Below the pieces are notes generated by a model. The model was not told where the DNA came from and did no database searches. It saw nothing but the letters and a program-made list of their open reading frames with translations. A DNA stretch of 64,000 nucleotides from NCBI GenBank assembly GCA_947456245.1, contig CANGPS010000005.1, forward strand, positions 23,352-87,351, given 5' to 3'. Every line of letters starts with the position of its first letter. Positions within the stretch are counted from its first letter, which is position 1. The position numbers and the translations under genes are program-made. Origin of the DNA: Acidimicrobiaceae bacterium. Its GTDB lineage: Bacteria; Actinomycetota; Acidimicrobiia; Acidimicrobiales; RAAP-2. Positions 20,201-28,470 of the stretch are shown here, one piece after another.

Positions 20201-21772
20201 AGGGTTCGTGACCTGGGCGAAGAGCTGGATGAAGTAGTCGTAGACGAGCCGTGGACGCTCGGAGAGGACGGCCAACGGGGTATCGGAGCCCATCGAGCCG
20301 ATCGGCTCGAGGCCGGTGGTGGCCATGGGCTTGAGGATCACTCGCAGTTCCTCGGTCGTGTAGCCGAACAGGCGCTGGTGTGTGACGACGCTGGCGTGCT
20401 GCGGGGTCAGCATGCGGCGGTCTGGGAGTAGATCGAGGTCGACGAGGTTCTCCGCCAGCCACTCGGCATAGGGCTGCTCAGCGGCCAGGGTGGCCTTGAT
20501 CTCGTCGTCGTCGATGATGCGGCCCTGCTCGGTGTCGACGAGGAACATCCTCCCCGGCTCGAGTCGACCCTTGGTGACGACCCTCTCGGGGTCGACCGGG
20601 AGGACGCCCACCTCGCTGGCGAAGATCACTCGACCGTCCTCGGTCACCCAGTACCTCGCCGGACGCAGGCCGTTGCGGTCGAGGACGGCCCCAATGACCG
20701 TGCCGTCGGTGAAGGCCACGTTCGCTGGTCCATCCCACGCCTCCATGAGAGCGGAGTGGAACTCGTAGAAGGCCCTTCGGCTCGGATCCATCGAGGCGTG
20801 GCGCTCCCATGCCTCGGGGATCATCATCAGCATCGCGTGAGGCAGGCTCCGCCCACCGAGGTGAAGGAGCTCGAGCACCTCGTCGAACGAGGCAGAGTCG
20901 CTGGCCCCCTCGGTGCAGATCGGGAAGATCCGGCTGAGGTCCCCGGGGATCACGTCGCTGTCGAGCAGCGCCTCGCGGGCCCGCATCCAGTTTCGGTTGC
21001 CTCGGACCGTGTTGATCTCGCCGTTGTGAGCGATCAGCCGATAGGGGTGGGCCAGCGGCCAGCTCGGGAACGTGTTGGTCGAGAACCTCGAGTGCACCAA
21101 CCCGACGGCGGAGTCGAAGCTGGGGTCGGAGAGGTCGAGGAAGTAGGTGCGGAGCTGCTCGGACGTCAGCATGCCCTTGTAGACCATGGTCCGCGCCGAG
21201 AGCGAGGGAATGTACAGGTCCTCGACGGCGTGCTCGACGCGCTTGCGCACGGCGAAGGCGCAGCGGTCGAGCTCGATGCCCGTCCTGCCCATCGTCGCTG
21301 GCGAACCTGGGGCGACGACCACCTGCTCGATGACGGGCTCCGCCGAACGAGCGGAGTCCCCGAGGTCTGACGAGTCGACCGGAACGACCCGCCACGCAAG
21401 GACGCTCAGGCCCTCCTCCTCGGCGATGTCGGCGAAGATCCGCCTGGCGGCTTCCGCTGCGGCCGCATCGCGTGGCAGGAACACGAGACCGGTGGCATAC
21501 GCCCCTGCCTCTGGGAGCTCGCAGGTCAGCTGCGCACGGAGGAAGGCATCGGGGACCTGGACGAGGATGCCGGCACCGTCTCCGGTGTTGACCTCGGCGC
21601 CCGAGGCTCCCCGATGAGCGAGGTTCTCGAGGATCGTCAGGGCCTGATCGACGATGTCGTGGCTCCGGCGTCCGTGCAGGTCGGCGACCATCCCGACACC
21701 GCAGGCATCGTGCTCAAAGCGAGGGTCGTAGAGTCCCCGCGCTGTCGGGGGTCCGCTCAACGGGCTCTGCAT
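17204..21772 (-). CDS. gltB: glutamate synthase, large (alpha) subunit
   Basis: 1522 residues, full length. The N-terminal class-II glutaminase domain has its nucleophile Cys in [14 protein letters not shown], so the propeptide of about 23 residues must be removed. A central domain, an FMN-binding synthase domain ([10 protein letters not shown] and [14 protein letters not shown]), the 3Fe-4S cysteines in [15 protein letters not shown], and a C-terminal GXGXG beta-helix follow. It channels ammonia from glutamine to 2-oxoglutarate. An AAGGAG ribosome binding site precedes the ATG. Amt and PII genes lie 7 kb away, so nitrogen assimilation is well represented. Confidence 0.97.
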
Positions 21773-21792
21773 CAGGCTCCTTCAGGTTCTCT

Positions 21793-21840
21793 CGGGGCGA
21801 ACCCCGGGCAGTCGTCGATCGTTCAACACTCCGGGACGAC
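21793..21840 (-). other. two hairpins in the gltB leader
   Basis: On the minus strand the leader can form GTCGTC/GACGAC (21811-21816 with 21835-21840) and then CGGGG-TTCG-CCCCG (21793-21806), just before the gltB ribosome binding site. A TAATCT at 21864-21869 could be the -10, giving a leader of about 85 bases. A regulatory function is possible but unproven. Confidence 0.3.
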
Positions 21841-21899
21841 GTTGGCCCGAATGCAGTCCACAAAGATTAGCAGGGTGTCGGTCGCCCTCTGCCAGGCCG

Positions 21900-21905
21900 T
21901 ACCAT
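21900..21905 (+). promoter_or_regulatory. possible leaderless-type -10 box before thiO
   Basis: TACCAT, then six bases, then a GTG at 21912 that opens the ten-codon leader frame ending at the thiO start. Confidence 0.35.
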
Positions 21906-21911
21906 GGCGCG

Positions 21912-21944
21912 GTGCCCCGCAAGTCACCTCTTCAGCCGCTGTGA
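21912..21944 (+). CDS. putative 10-codon leader peptide of thiO
   Basis: GTG at 21912 gives MPRKSPLQPL and a TGA at 21942-21944 that overlaps the thiO GTG (21941) in a GTGA junction. The GTG lies six bases after a TACCAT box, the same spacing as other leaderless starts in this window. This would provide translation coupling for thiO, which lacks its own ribosome binding site. Too short for any homology argument. Confidence 0.35.
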   Translation: MPRKSPLQPL

Positions 21945-23065
21945 CCGACCGCGAGCTCGTCGTCGTCGGCGGGGGGGTCATCGGCCTGACATGCGCCTTC
22001 GAGGCCGCAGCCAATGGCTGGAGGACCACGATCATCGACCGAGACCCTGGTCACGGCGCGGGCTGGGCTGCGGCGGGGATGCTCGCACCCACGGCAGAGG
22101 CCCATTTCGGAGAAGAGGCGCTCGTGCGACTGCTGGTGGCGGGAGCTCAGGCCTGGCCCACGTTCGCCCGTGACCTCGCTCGGCAGTCACAGATCGACAT
22201 CGGGTTCGAGCCGACAGGGACGATTCTCGTCGCAAAGGACGGGGGCGACCGAGCGGAGCTCCGCCGGATCATCGAGCTCCAGCGCTCCCTCGACCTCGCC
22301 GTGGAGGATCTGAGGGCTGACGACCTCAGGGAGATGGAGCCGAGCCTGTCCCCCGCGCTGGCGGGCGGCGCCCTGCTCCCTGGTGATCACCAGGTCTCGA
22401 ACCGACAGCTCCTCGCCGCCCTGATGGACGCAAACGAAGCGCTCGATGTCACCTTCCTGCGCGACGAGGCCATCCGAGCGTCCTGGGGCTCGCAGAGCGC
22501 CACGGTCGACCTCGCCTCGGGGCGGACGCTCCGCACCGGTGCGCTGCTGCTGTGCCTCGGGGCTCGAACCAGCCTCATCGAGGCAGCGATCGGTCACCTG
22601 CCGACCGTTCGGCCGGTCAAGGGACACATCCTGCGACTGCGCTCCGACGAGCCGCTCCTCGGGCGCACGATCCGTGCGACGGTGCGCGGCCGGAGCGTGT
22701 ACCTGGTCCCCCGGAGAGACGGCGAGCTCGTCGTCGGTGCCACCGTCGAGGAGCGCGGCTTCGACGAGCGCATCCAGGCTGGCGAGGTCTTCTCGCTCCT
22801 CGATGACGCCCGCCGCATCCTCCCCGGCGTCGACGAGCTCGAGCTCGTCGATGTGAGCTGTGGCCTCCGGCCGGCCACCAGCACGAACGCACCGATGATC
22901 GAACGGATCGACGACGGTCCGGTCCTCGTGGCCACCGGTCACTACCGCAACGGGATCCTGCTCGCACCCTTGACAGCCCGGATCATCATCGGTGAGCTCG
23001 AGGGAACGCCGGACCCAGCGTCCGCCCTCGCGTCCGCCGCCGGATCTCGCGGGGACCACCGATGA
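21941..23065 (+). CDS. thiO: glycine oxidase ThiO
   Basis: 374 residues from the GTG at 21941 (VTDRELVVVGGGVIGLTCAF). The FAD-binding dinucleotide fold is at the very N-terminus, AAAGMLAPTAE matches the ThiO substrate-side loop, and RPATSTNAPMIE plus GHYRNGILLAPLTA are conserved C-terminal FAD contacts. It oxidises glycine to dehydroglycine for the thiazole moiety of thiamine. It overlaps thiS by four bases. An alternative in-frame ATG at 21851 would add 30 residues before the FAD fold and is less likely. No TPP riboswitch was recognised upstream. Confidence 0.92.
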   Translation: MTDRELVVVGGGVIGLTCAFEAAANGWRTTIIDRDPGHGAGWAAAGMLAPTAEAHFGEEALVRLLVAGAQAWPTFARDLARQSQIDIGFEPTGTILVAKDGGDRAELRRIIELQRSLDLAVEDLRADDLREMEPSLSPALAGGALLPGDHQVSNRQLLAALMDANEALDVTFLRDEAIRASWGSQSATVDLASGRTLRTGALLLCLGARTSLIEAAIGHLPTVRPVKGHILRLRSDEPLLGRTIRATVRGRSVYLVPRRDGELVVGATVEERGFDERIQAGEVFSLLDDARRILPGVDELELVDVSCGLRPATSTNAPMIERIDDGPVLVATGHYRNGILLAPLTARIIIGELEGTPDPASALASAAGSRGDHR

Positions 23066-23265
23066 TCGAGGTCATCGTCAACGGTGAGCCCCGACACCTC
23101 CCCGCCGGGATTGATGTCGCCGATCTCGTCGCCCAGCTCATCGCAACCCCGAAGGGGGTGGCGGTGGCGATCGACCGAGAGGTGGTCCCTCGCTCAGCGT
23201 GGTCCTCCACCGTCTTGGCCTCCGGTCAGGTCGTGGAGATCGTCACCGCAGCCGCCGGCGGCTGA
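23062..23265 (+). CDS. thiS: thiamine biosynthesis sulfur carrier ThiS
   Basis: 67 residues, a beta-grasp ubiquitin-like carrier. It starts MIEVIVNGEPRHLPAG and ends in the required Gly-Gly (TAAAGG), which is adenylated and thiocarboxylated for sulfur transfer to ThiG. It overlaps thiO by four bases. In many bacteria thiG follows thiS directly; here it does not, and thiG must lie elsewhere. The last codon, stop and next eight bases belong to a 15-base repeat found again at 24158. Confidence 0.93.
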   Translation: MIEVIVNGEPRHLPAGIDVADLVAQLIATPKGVAVAIDREVVPRSAWSSTVLASGQVVEIVTAAAGG

Positions 23266-23273
23266 GGTTCCCC
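23259..23273 (+). repeat. 15-base direct repeat, left copy
   Basis: CGGCTGAGGTTCCCC spans the thiS stop codon and is identical to 24158-24172, which spans the stop of the hemolysin-III gene. The two copies bracket a segment of about 0.9 kb. Confidence 0.7.
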
Positions 23274-23303
23274 TCCGACCGGCGGTCTGCGAGACTTGAG
23301 GCC

Positions 23304-23462
23304 ATGGCGACCATCACTGAACTGCTCGATGCCCTCGACAAGCGGATCCTCGAGGCCCTTGAGGCCAAGGCCACAGGCGAGACCATCGTGAGGCTGTTCG
23401 AGGCTCGGGCGTGGCTGACCAATCCCGATCAGGCCCATGGTGGCCCCGTGGCCCAGGTCTGA
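23304..23462 (+). CDS. small protein of unknown function
   Basis: 52 residues, MATITELLDALDKRILEALE..., helical and acidic at the start, ending GGPVAQV. The ATG has a short GAGG-containing region just upstream. It lies 38 bases after thiS and three bases before the hemolysin-III gene, in the same orientation. No family is recognised. It occupies the place where thiG would be expected. Confidence 0.6.
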   Translation: MATITELLDALDKRILEALEAKATGETIVRLFEARAWLTNPDQAHGGPVAQV

Positions 23463-23465
23463 TCG

Positions 23466-24164
23466 ATGACCGACACCGCCATCGACGAGGACCTCGAGCC
23501 CGGGGGCATCGAGAACCGCCCGAAGCTGCGTGGATGGTTCCATGCCGTCTCCTTCTTCGTGTTCCTCCTCGTGGCACCGTGGCTCCTCTGGGAGTCGCCC
23601 TCGGTGGGCGCCACCATCGCGCTGAGCATCTACATCGCCTCGATGCTGGCGCTTTTCGGGGTCAGCGGCCTGTTCCACCGGGTCCGCTGGTCGCCCAAGG
23701 CCCGCCGGCGCATGCGACGACTCGATCACTCGACGATCTTCCTGGCCATCGCTGGGAGCTACACCGCGGTGGCCGGCCTGGCCCTGCTCGGCACGCCGCG
23801 CCTCGAGATCCTGCTCGTGGTCTGGATCGGTGGTGTGGTCGGCATCGTGCAGCGGCAGTTGTGGCTCGACGCGCCGAAGTGGGTCAACGCCATCCCCTAC
23901 ATCGTGGTGGGCTGGAGCGCGTTGCTCGTGCTCCCGCCCCTGTTCCATGCCCTCGGTGTTGCCGGATTCATCTGGTTGATGGCCGGTGGGATCTTCTACA
24001 CGGTGGGGGCCATCGCCTACAGCACCAAGCGCCCGAACCCGATCCCAGGTGTCCTCGGCTACCACGAGGTGTTCCATGCGGGTACGGTCCTCGGAGCCCT
24101 GTGCCACTTCGTCGTCGTCGCCTTCTACGCGCTCCCGCTCGCCCAGGCGGCAGCGTCCGGCTGA
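23466..24164 (+). CDS. hemolysin III/PAQR-family membrane protein
   Basis: 232 residues with about seven transmembrane segments. Conserved family features: RGWFHAVSF in the first segment, SGLFHRVRWSPKARRRMRRL followed by DHSTIFLAIAGSYT (Ser, His and Asp near the membrane interface), and the C-terminal GYHEVFHAGTVLGALCHF with its His pair. PAQR/HlyIII proteins have a zinc site formed by these His/Asp residues and are suspected ceramidase-like hydrolases; the hemolysin name is historical. It lies directly upstream of tRNA-Pro. Confidence 0.9.
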   Translation: MTDTAIDEDLEPGGIENRPKLRGWFHAVSFFVFLLVAPWLLWESPSVGATIALSIYIASMLALFGVSGLFHRVRWSPKARRRMRRLDHSTIFLAIAGSYTAVAGLALLGTPRLEILLVVWIGGVVGIVQRQLWLDAPKWVNAIPYIVVGWSALLVLPPLFHALGVAGFIWLMAGGIFYTVGAIAYSTKRPNPIPGVLGYHEVFHAGTVLGALCHFVVVAFYALPLAQAAASG

Positions 24165-24172
24165 GGTTCCCC
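24158..24172 (+). repeat. 15-base direct repeat, right copy
   Basis: Identical to 23259-23273; it spans the hemolysin-III stop codon. The last codon (GGC), the stop (TGA) and eight following bases are shared. Confidence 0.7.
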
Positions 24173-24218
24173 AGCAACCTCATCTGCTGACGATTTCTCG
24201 CAGGGGTGGTTCGCCACC

Positions 24219-24224
24219 TAGAGT
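24219..24224 (+). promoter_or_regulatory. possible -10 box of tRNA-Pro
   Basis: TAGAGT lies 12 bases before the tRNA 5' end. A TTCTCG at 24195-24200 is a poor -35 at 18-base spacing. Confidence 0.35.
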
Positions 24225-24236
24225 GCAGGCACACAG

Positions 24237-24314
24237 CGGGCTGTGGCGCAGCTTGGTTAGCGCGCTTGTCTGGGGGACAAGAGGTCCCGGGTTCAAATCC
24301 CGGCAGCCCGACCA
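24237..24314 (+). tRNA. tRNA-Pro (anticodon GGG)
   Basis: The acceptor stem CGGGCTG pairs with CAGCCCG. The anticodon stem CTTGT/ACAAG encloses the seven-base loop CTGGGGG, giving anticodon GGG. The T arm contains GGGTTCAAATCCC. The 3' end is the discriminator A followed by an encoded CCA (24312-24314). All arms are intact. Confidence 0.96.
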
Positions 24315-24326
24315 CATTGGTGGGTC

Positions 24327-24370
24327 CCGGTCTGGAGTTGGTGCCTGCGGCACCGTGCGCTCCGGACCGG
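24327..24370 (+). terminator. two-tier stem-loop between tRNA-Pro and the convergent gene
   Basis: An 11-base outer stem, CCGGTCTGGAG (24327-24337) with CTCCGGACCGG (24360-24370) and one G-U pair, encloses a perfect hairpin GGTGCC-TGC-GGCACC (24340-24354). It lies between tRNA-Pro and the 3' end of the convergent oxidoreductase gene, so a bidirectional terminator is likely. There is no U tract, as is common in high-GC actinobacteria. Confidence 0.55.
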
Positions 24371-24382
24371 ACCTGCCGTCAG

Positions 24383-25441
24383 TCAGCCGGCCGGCCGTGC
24401 ATCTCGCTCCCGGTAGGCGGCCACGACGGCCTCAAGCTCGAGCGGCGTCGCTCCGTGGAGGATCACCGCATCGGCGCCGAGATCAAGCTCGGCGGAGACC
24501 CTCTCAGCGCAGGCGGTCGCACTTCCCGTGGCAGAGGGTTCGAGCCACGCGTCAGGGATCAGTCCCGAGATGTGCTCGAGCTGATCGATGGTGGCCAGGG
24601 TGTCGATCGCACCGGGGACCGAGCTCACCACCGTGTCGGAGCGGAACCGATCGAGCACGGCAGGGTCCCAGCGATTGGTGTGGACGAGCAGGTCACCGTA
24701 GCCCTGCAGGTAGGTGGCGAGCCTCCCGACCGTCTTGCGCAGGCGCAGCTCCTCGTCGATCGAGTCCTCGACGGTGGCGAGGCATGACCAGACGGTGACC
24801 GAAGCGGGGTCGCGTCCGGCCTGCTCGGCCGCCTCCTTTACGGTGCGCACCGAGCGCTCGACGGTCTCCTCGGTGAAGAACGTGTGCAGGATCACGGCGT
24901 CGAAGGCTCGCCCGCCGAGCGCGAGGGACTCAGGCCCGAAAGCCACCAGGCTCATGTCGATGTCCTCGTCGAACGAGGCATCGAGGTGCAGGATCGGGAA
25001 GCTGCCCGCCGGTCCCTCGTGGTTGAAGATCACCTCGCCGTGCCAGAGGCGTCGCATCAGCCCGACGAAGTCCTCCATCTGCGCCGTGGTGACCGCCGGG
25101 ATCCCGAACGCCTGCTGGATCGGTGCGATCCCACGGCCGATGCCAGGCATGAAGCGTCCGCCCGAGAGGCGATGGAGCGTCGTCGCCCATGAGGCGAAGA
25201 CGATCGGATGGCGCAGGTTGTGGTTCGTCGTCCCAAGCGCGATGGTCATCGCCGACGTGCTGGCACAGGCGGCCCCTGAGAGCGCTCCGAGCTCCTTGAG
25301 GTTGAATCGCTCGGAAAGGAAGGCTGTCCCGAGACCCAGGCGCTCCCCTGCCACAGCCTCGTCGATGACGAGCGAGGGGTCGGCGGCGCCGCCGGCCAGG
25401 AGGTAGTAGCCGAGCTCTGTGAGCGTGCGATCGGTTGCCAT
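24383..25441 (-). CDS. F420-dependent luciferase-like oxidoreductase
   Basis: 352 residues from the ATG at 25441; a longer in-frame reading is rejected because the -10 box TACTGT lies exactly six bases before this ATG. Bacterial-luciferase-like TIM barrel: LGYYLLAGGAADPSLVIDEA at the start, then LGTTNHNLRHPIVFASWATT and GRFMPGIGRG. It resembles mycobacterial F420-dependent oxidoreductases of the MSMEG_2249 type (from memory). The presence of fbiC in this window supports F420 as cofactor. The substrate is unknown. Confidence 0.85.
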   Translation of the reverse strand: MATDRTLTELGYYLLAGGAADPSLVIDEAVAGERLGLGTAFLSERFNLKELGALSGAACASTSAMTIALGTTNHNLRHPIVFASWATTLHRLSGGRFMPGIGRGIAPIQQAFGIPAVTTAQMEDFVGLMRRLWHGEVIFNHEGPAGSFPILHLDASFDEDIDMSLVAFGPESLALGGRAFDAVILHTFFTEETVERSVRTVKEAAEQAGRDPASVTVWSCLATVEDSIDEELRLRKTVGRLATYLQGYGDLLVHTNRWDPAVLDRFRSDTVVSSVPGAIDTLATIDQLEHISGLIPDAWLEPSATGSATACAERVSAELDLGADAVILHGATPLELEAVVAAYRERDARPAG

Positions 25442-25447
25442 CGCCGA

Positions 25448-25453
25448 ACAGTA
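25448..25453 (-). promoter_or_regulatory. leaderless-type -10 box of the F420-dependent oxidoreductase
   Basis: TACTGT on the minus strand, six bases before the ATG at 25441, with no Shine-Dalgarno between. Confidence 0.5.
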
Positions 25454-25596
25454 GCGGTGGCCCCGCTCGGGCGCCGTGTGGCCAGGCCACCCACCCAACG
25501 GGCAAGAACCGTCATGCTGCAGGTCCTTCACCTTCGATGTCGTGGTCTGCTCACGGCGCCTGACGACCTCGCCGACACCCATGGCACACTCTGGAG

Positions 25597-26730
25597 ATGA
25601 CGGCATCGGTGATCGGGCGGTGTGCTTCGGGCCTCGAGTCCGTGGTCGAGGCCTTCAGCGAGAACTTCGCCAGTCGGGGCGAGGTCGGCGCCGCCGTGTG
25701 CGTGATCATCGATGGTGATGTCGCCGTGGAACTCGCCGGAGGCATGGCCGATCCCGTCGCGGGCAACCCTTGGACGCTCGACACCCTCGTCGACGTGTAC
25801 TCGGTGGGCAAGGCGTTCATCGCCCTCGCGGCACTCCGCCAGGTCGATGCCGGCCGCATCGACCTCGATGGGCCGATCGCCTCCGTGTGGCCGGAGTACG
25901 TCGCCCACGGGAAGGGATCGACCACCCTGCGCCAGGCGTTGTGCCACCTCGCTGGCGTCCCGGCCATCCGAGAACCGCTCGATGATGCTGATCTGCTCGA
26001 CTGGGAGCGCATGACCTCCGCCCTGGCGGCCACGGCGCCGTGGAGTGCTCCGGGTGAGCGCGTGATCTACCACACCAACACCTACGGACACCTTCTGGGC
26101 GAGGTCGTCCGGCGCTGCACCGGTGCGCTCCCCGGCGCCGAGATCGACGAGATTGGTGCGCTGGCGGGCGCTGACATCCACGTCGGCCTCGACGATGCAG
26201 ACGAGCGCCGCTGCGCGACCGTGGACTTCGAGGCGCCGATCGACCCTCGTCGGATCGACCTCGCCTCCATGGAGGGAGACGCTCAGCTGGTGGCGACCAG
26301 CTACTTCAACCCTCCGGGCTACTCCTCCATCGGTCTGGTCAACACGTCGCCGTGGCGTCGGGCCCAGGTGCCCTCCACCAATGCCCACGCTTCGGCGCGG
26401 GGTGTGGCTCGCTTCTACCAAGCCCTGCTCGAGCCCGGTCTCCTCATCAGCCCCGACCTCCTCGCCGAGGCGGTCGCGCCCCAGTCGAGTGGGCTGTGCC
26501 CGGTGCTCGGAGAGGAGGCGGTCTTCGGACTCGGCTTCAAACCGACCTCCAAGCGACGTCCGTTCGGCACGAGCGCTCGCAGCTTCGGGCACTTCGGGAC
26601 GGGCGGCTCCGTCGGCTTCGCCGATCCAGAGAACGGGATCGCCTTCGGCTACGTCATGAACCACGTCATCCCCCGCTGGCAGAGCACGAGGAACCGAGCC
26701 TTGATCGACGCGCTCTACGCTCAGCTCTGA
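25597..26730 (+). CDS. beta-lactamase-family serine hydrolase (class C/EstB-like)
   Basis: 377 residues. The SXXK motif is SVGK in VDVYSVGKAFIALAAL (Ser about 69); the Tyr motif region is IYHTNTYGHLLGEVV; a late HFGTGGS stands for the KTG-like box. This matches serine esterases and peptidases of the beta-lactamase-related family, typically cytoplasmic: no signal peptide is seen. Substrate unknown. A CACACT six bases before the ATG is a near match to the leaderless -10 pattern. It is convergent with the GH5 gene. Confidence 0.87.
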   Translation: MTASVIGRCASGLESVVEAFSENFASRGEVGAAVCVIIDGDVAVELAGGMADPVAGNPWTLDTLVDVYSVGKAFIALAALRQVDAGRIDLDGPIASVWPEYVAHGKGSTTLRQALCHLAGVPAIREPLDDADLLDWERMTSALAATAPWSAPGERVIYHTNTYGHLLGEVVRRCTGALPGAEIDEIGALAGADIHVGLDDADERRCATVDFEAPIDPRRIDLASMEGDAQLVATSYFNPPGYSSIGLVNTSPWRRAQVPSTNAHASARGVARFYQALLEPGLLISPDLLAEAVAPQSSGLCPVLGEEAVFGLGFKPTSKRRPFGTSARSFGHFGTGGSVGFADPENGIAFGYVMNHVIPRWQSTRNRALIDALYAQL

Positions 26731-26740
26731 GCAGCTCGGG

Positions 26741-28444
26741 TCATGGCGACGTCGAGGTGGTGACCTTTCCCACGCACGCTCGAGGGACGATCCGAACGAC
26801 GGTCACGTCGGCGCCCTTGGTGCTCGACACGGTCAGCAGGCCCGATCCCGGCTTGGAGGTCACGATGCCTCCTGTCACGATCGTGCAGTAGCCGGCGCGG
26901 TAGCTCGACTGCGAGACGTAGATCGTCGTCGGGGCGTCGATCTTCGGATCCGGCAGGTAGGTCAGAGAGTACTGGCCGTCGATCGGGTCGAGCACGGAGG
27001 ACAGCGGCGTCCCTGCGACGGCGATGGGGTACGTCGTGGCGATGGCGAGGGCCGAGGGGCTCAGCTGCTGTTGGTCGTTGATCAGCGCCTCAGCGGATGA
27101 TCCTGTCGGGTCGTCGTAGTAGCGCCACGACCACCACATCCACCCGAGGCCGAGGGTCGTCGTATCCATCGACAGGAGGCTGGCGAGCGCCCGCGAGCTG
27201 GTGGCCCCGAACTCGGTCATGAACATCGCCGGTCCCTGGGGGGTCGTCGACGATCCCATCTGATCGCGCTCCTGGGTGCGTCGCACCATGGTGGTGAGCT
27301 CGGATCCGGAACAGGCATCGAGGTCGGTCGGGTTGCCGGTGACCCCGCTGCGCTGGGCGCAGTAGTCGTGGAAGTTGAACACGATCCTCGGAAGGTCGAT
27401 CACGCCGAGGAGGTAGGGGTGACGGCCATGCGACGCGTTGTCCACCTCTGGGAAAACGAGGTGCTGGTGGTCCGCCCGCTCGATGGCCTGGATGACCCCA
27501 GTCTTCGGGGCCCCAGCCGGACAGGGCAGCGCCGCGTTGTGGCCGATCTCACGTGCGGCACCAGAGGATCCCGCATAGAGACAGGAGAGGCGCGGTGAGT
27601 ACCAGCGCTCGTGGATCACGGACGGTGAGTAGTCCGCCGGCTCGTTGATCGGGTCGTAGCCGACCACCCACGGGTTGTCGGCGAACTTGGAGGCGATCGC
27701 CGACCATGATCGCTGGTACTCGCCCTGGAGGTTGCCAACGACGTCATTGTTGAACAGGTGGTTGAAGGCGGCATCCACCGCAGGGTTCGAGTAGTTCTCC
27801 GACCACCGACCCGGATACACGGTGATGGGGTTGCCGTCGGTGCAGGTCGCCCACTCAGGCATGCCCTCCCCGCTGAAGAGCTGGTTCCAGACGTCCTGGT
27901 GCATGTCGATCAGGGCGTAGATGTGGTGGCGACCGAGGGCAGCGACCACCTTGGCCACCTCGTCGAGGTAGCGCGAGGCCACCTCGTCGCTCCACATGTG
28001 CGGGTCTCCACCGGGACCAGAGCTGCACACGCTGGCCTGGTTCGGCCCTCCCTGTCCGGGCTCGATGCCCTCCCAGAGGACGCCGAGGCGGACCACGTTG
28101 AACCCGAGTCGGGCCATGCGCTCGGCGTCGGCGTCATTGAGGGTGTTGACCTTTCCGGGGGTCACCGTCATGCGATACGGGGCGAGCTTGTACACGGCGT
28201 TCACCCCGTGCATCTGCACGACACGACCGAGATCGTCGGTCAGGAACTGACCTCCCTTGGCGTGGAGCGGACCGCTGAGGTAGGCGTTCGCCGGCAGGTC
28301 GGCCAGCTTCGGCATCCCCTCCGCACGCTTCGGGCTGGCCTGTCTGACGGTCGAGGACGATGCGTCGGAGGTGCTCGCACAGCCGGTGGCGACGAGCCCG
28401 ACGAGCAGGGCACCGAGGAGCGGAAGGCGAAGGCGTTGGCGCAT
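26741..28444 (-). CDS. secreted GH5 glycosidase (endoglycoceramidase-like lipoprotein)
   Basis: 567 residues. The signal peptide ends in a lipobox (LVGLVATGC), so it is probably membrane-anchored outside. The GH5 TIM barrel follows: VQMHGVNAVYK, LGFNVVRLGVLWEGIEP, ALIDMHQDVWN, the acid/base Glu in YDPINEPADYS, and the nucleophile Glu in MFMTEFGAT. The WEGIEP/HQD/NEP combination is that of endoglycoceramidase-type GH5 enzymes, which release glycans from glycolipids. A C-terminal beta domain of about 100 residues follows. It starts six bases after TAGCGT (leaderless type). Confidence 0.9.
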   Translation of the reverse strand: MRQRLRLPLLGALLVGLVATGCASTSDASSSTVRQASPKRAEGMPKLADLPANAYLSGPLHAKGGQFLTDDLGRVVQMHGVNAVYKLAPYRMTVTPGKVNTLNDADAERMARLGFNVVRLGVLWEGIEPGQGGPNQASVCSSGPGGDPHMWSDEVASRYLDEVAKVVAALGRHHIYALIDMHQDVWNQLFSGEGMPEWATCTDGNPITVYPGRWSENYSNPAVDAAFNHLFNNDVVGNLQGEYQRSWSAIASKFADNPWVVGYDPINEPADYSPSVIHERWYSPRLSCLYAGSSGAAREIGHNAALPCPAGAPKTGVIQAIERADHQHLVFPEVDNASHGRHPYLLGVIDLPRIVFNFHDYCAQRSGVTGNPTDLDACSGSELTTMVRRTQERDQMGSSTTPQGPAMFMTEFGATSSRALASLLSMDTTTLGLGWMWWSWRYYDDPTGSSAEALINDQQQLSPSALAIATTYPIAVAGTPLSSVLDPIDGQYSLTYLPDPKIDAPTTIYVSQSSYRAGYCTIVTGGIVTSKPGSGLLTVSSTKGADVTVVRIVPRACVGKVTTSTSP

Positions 28445-28450
28445 GGCTGA

Positions 28451-28456
28451 ACGCTA
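28451..28456 (-). promoter_or_regulatory. leaderless-type -10 box of the GH5 gene
   Basis: TAGCGT on the minus strand, six bases before the ATG at 28444. The lipoprotein mRNA therefore probably has no 5' leader. Confidence 0.5.
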
Positions 28457-28470
28457 CCCGTGGGCCACGA

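Noticed and set aside
21773..21940. TPP riboswitch upstream of thiO
   Set aside because: The conserved CTGAGA and ACCTGA(T)CTGG elements were not found on the plus strand; an ACCTGA on the minus strand is part of the gltB leader and lacks the rest.
24205..24218. GGTGG-TTCG-CCACC hairpin upstream of tRNA-Pro
   Set aside because: Short, without U tract, and inside the likely tRNA promoter; probably chance.
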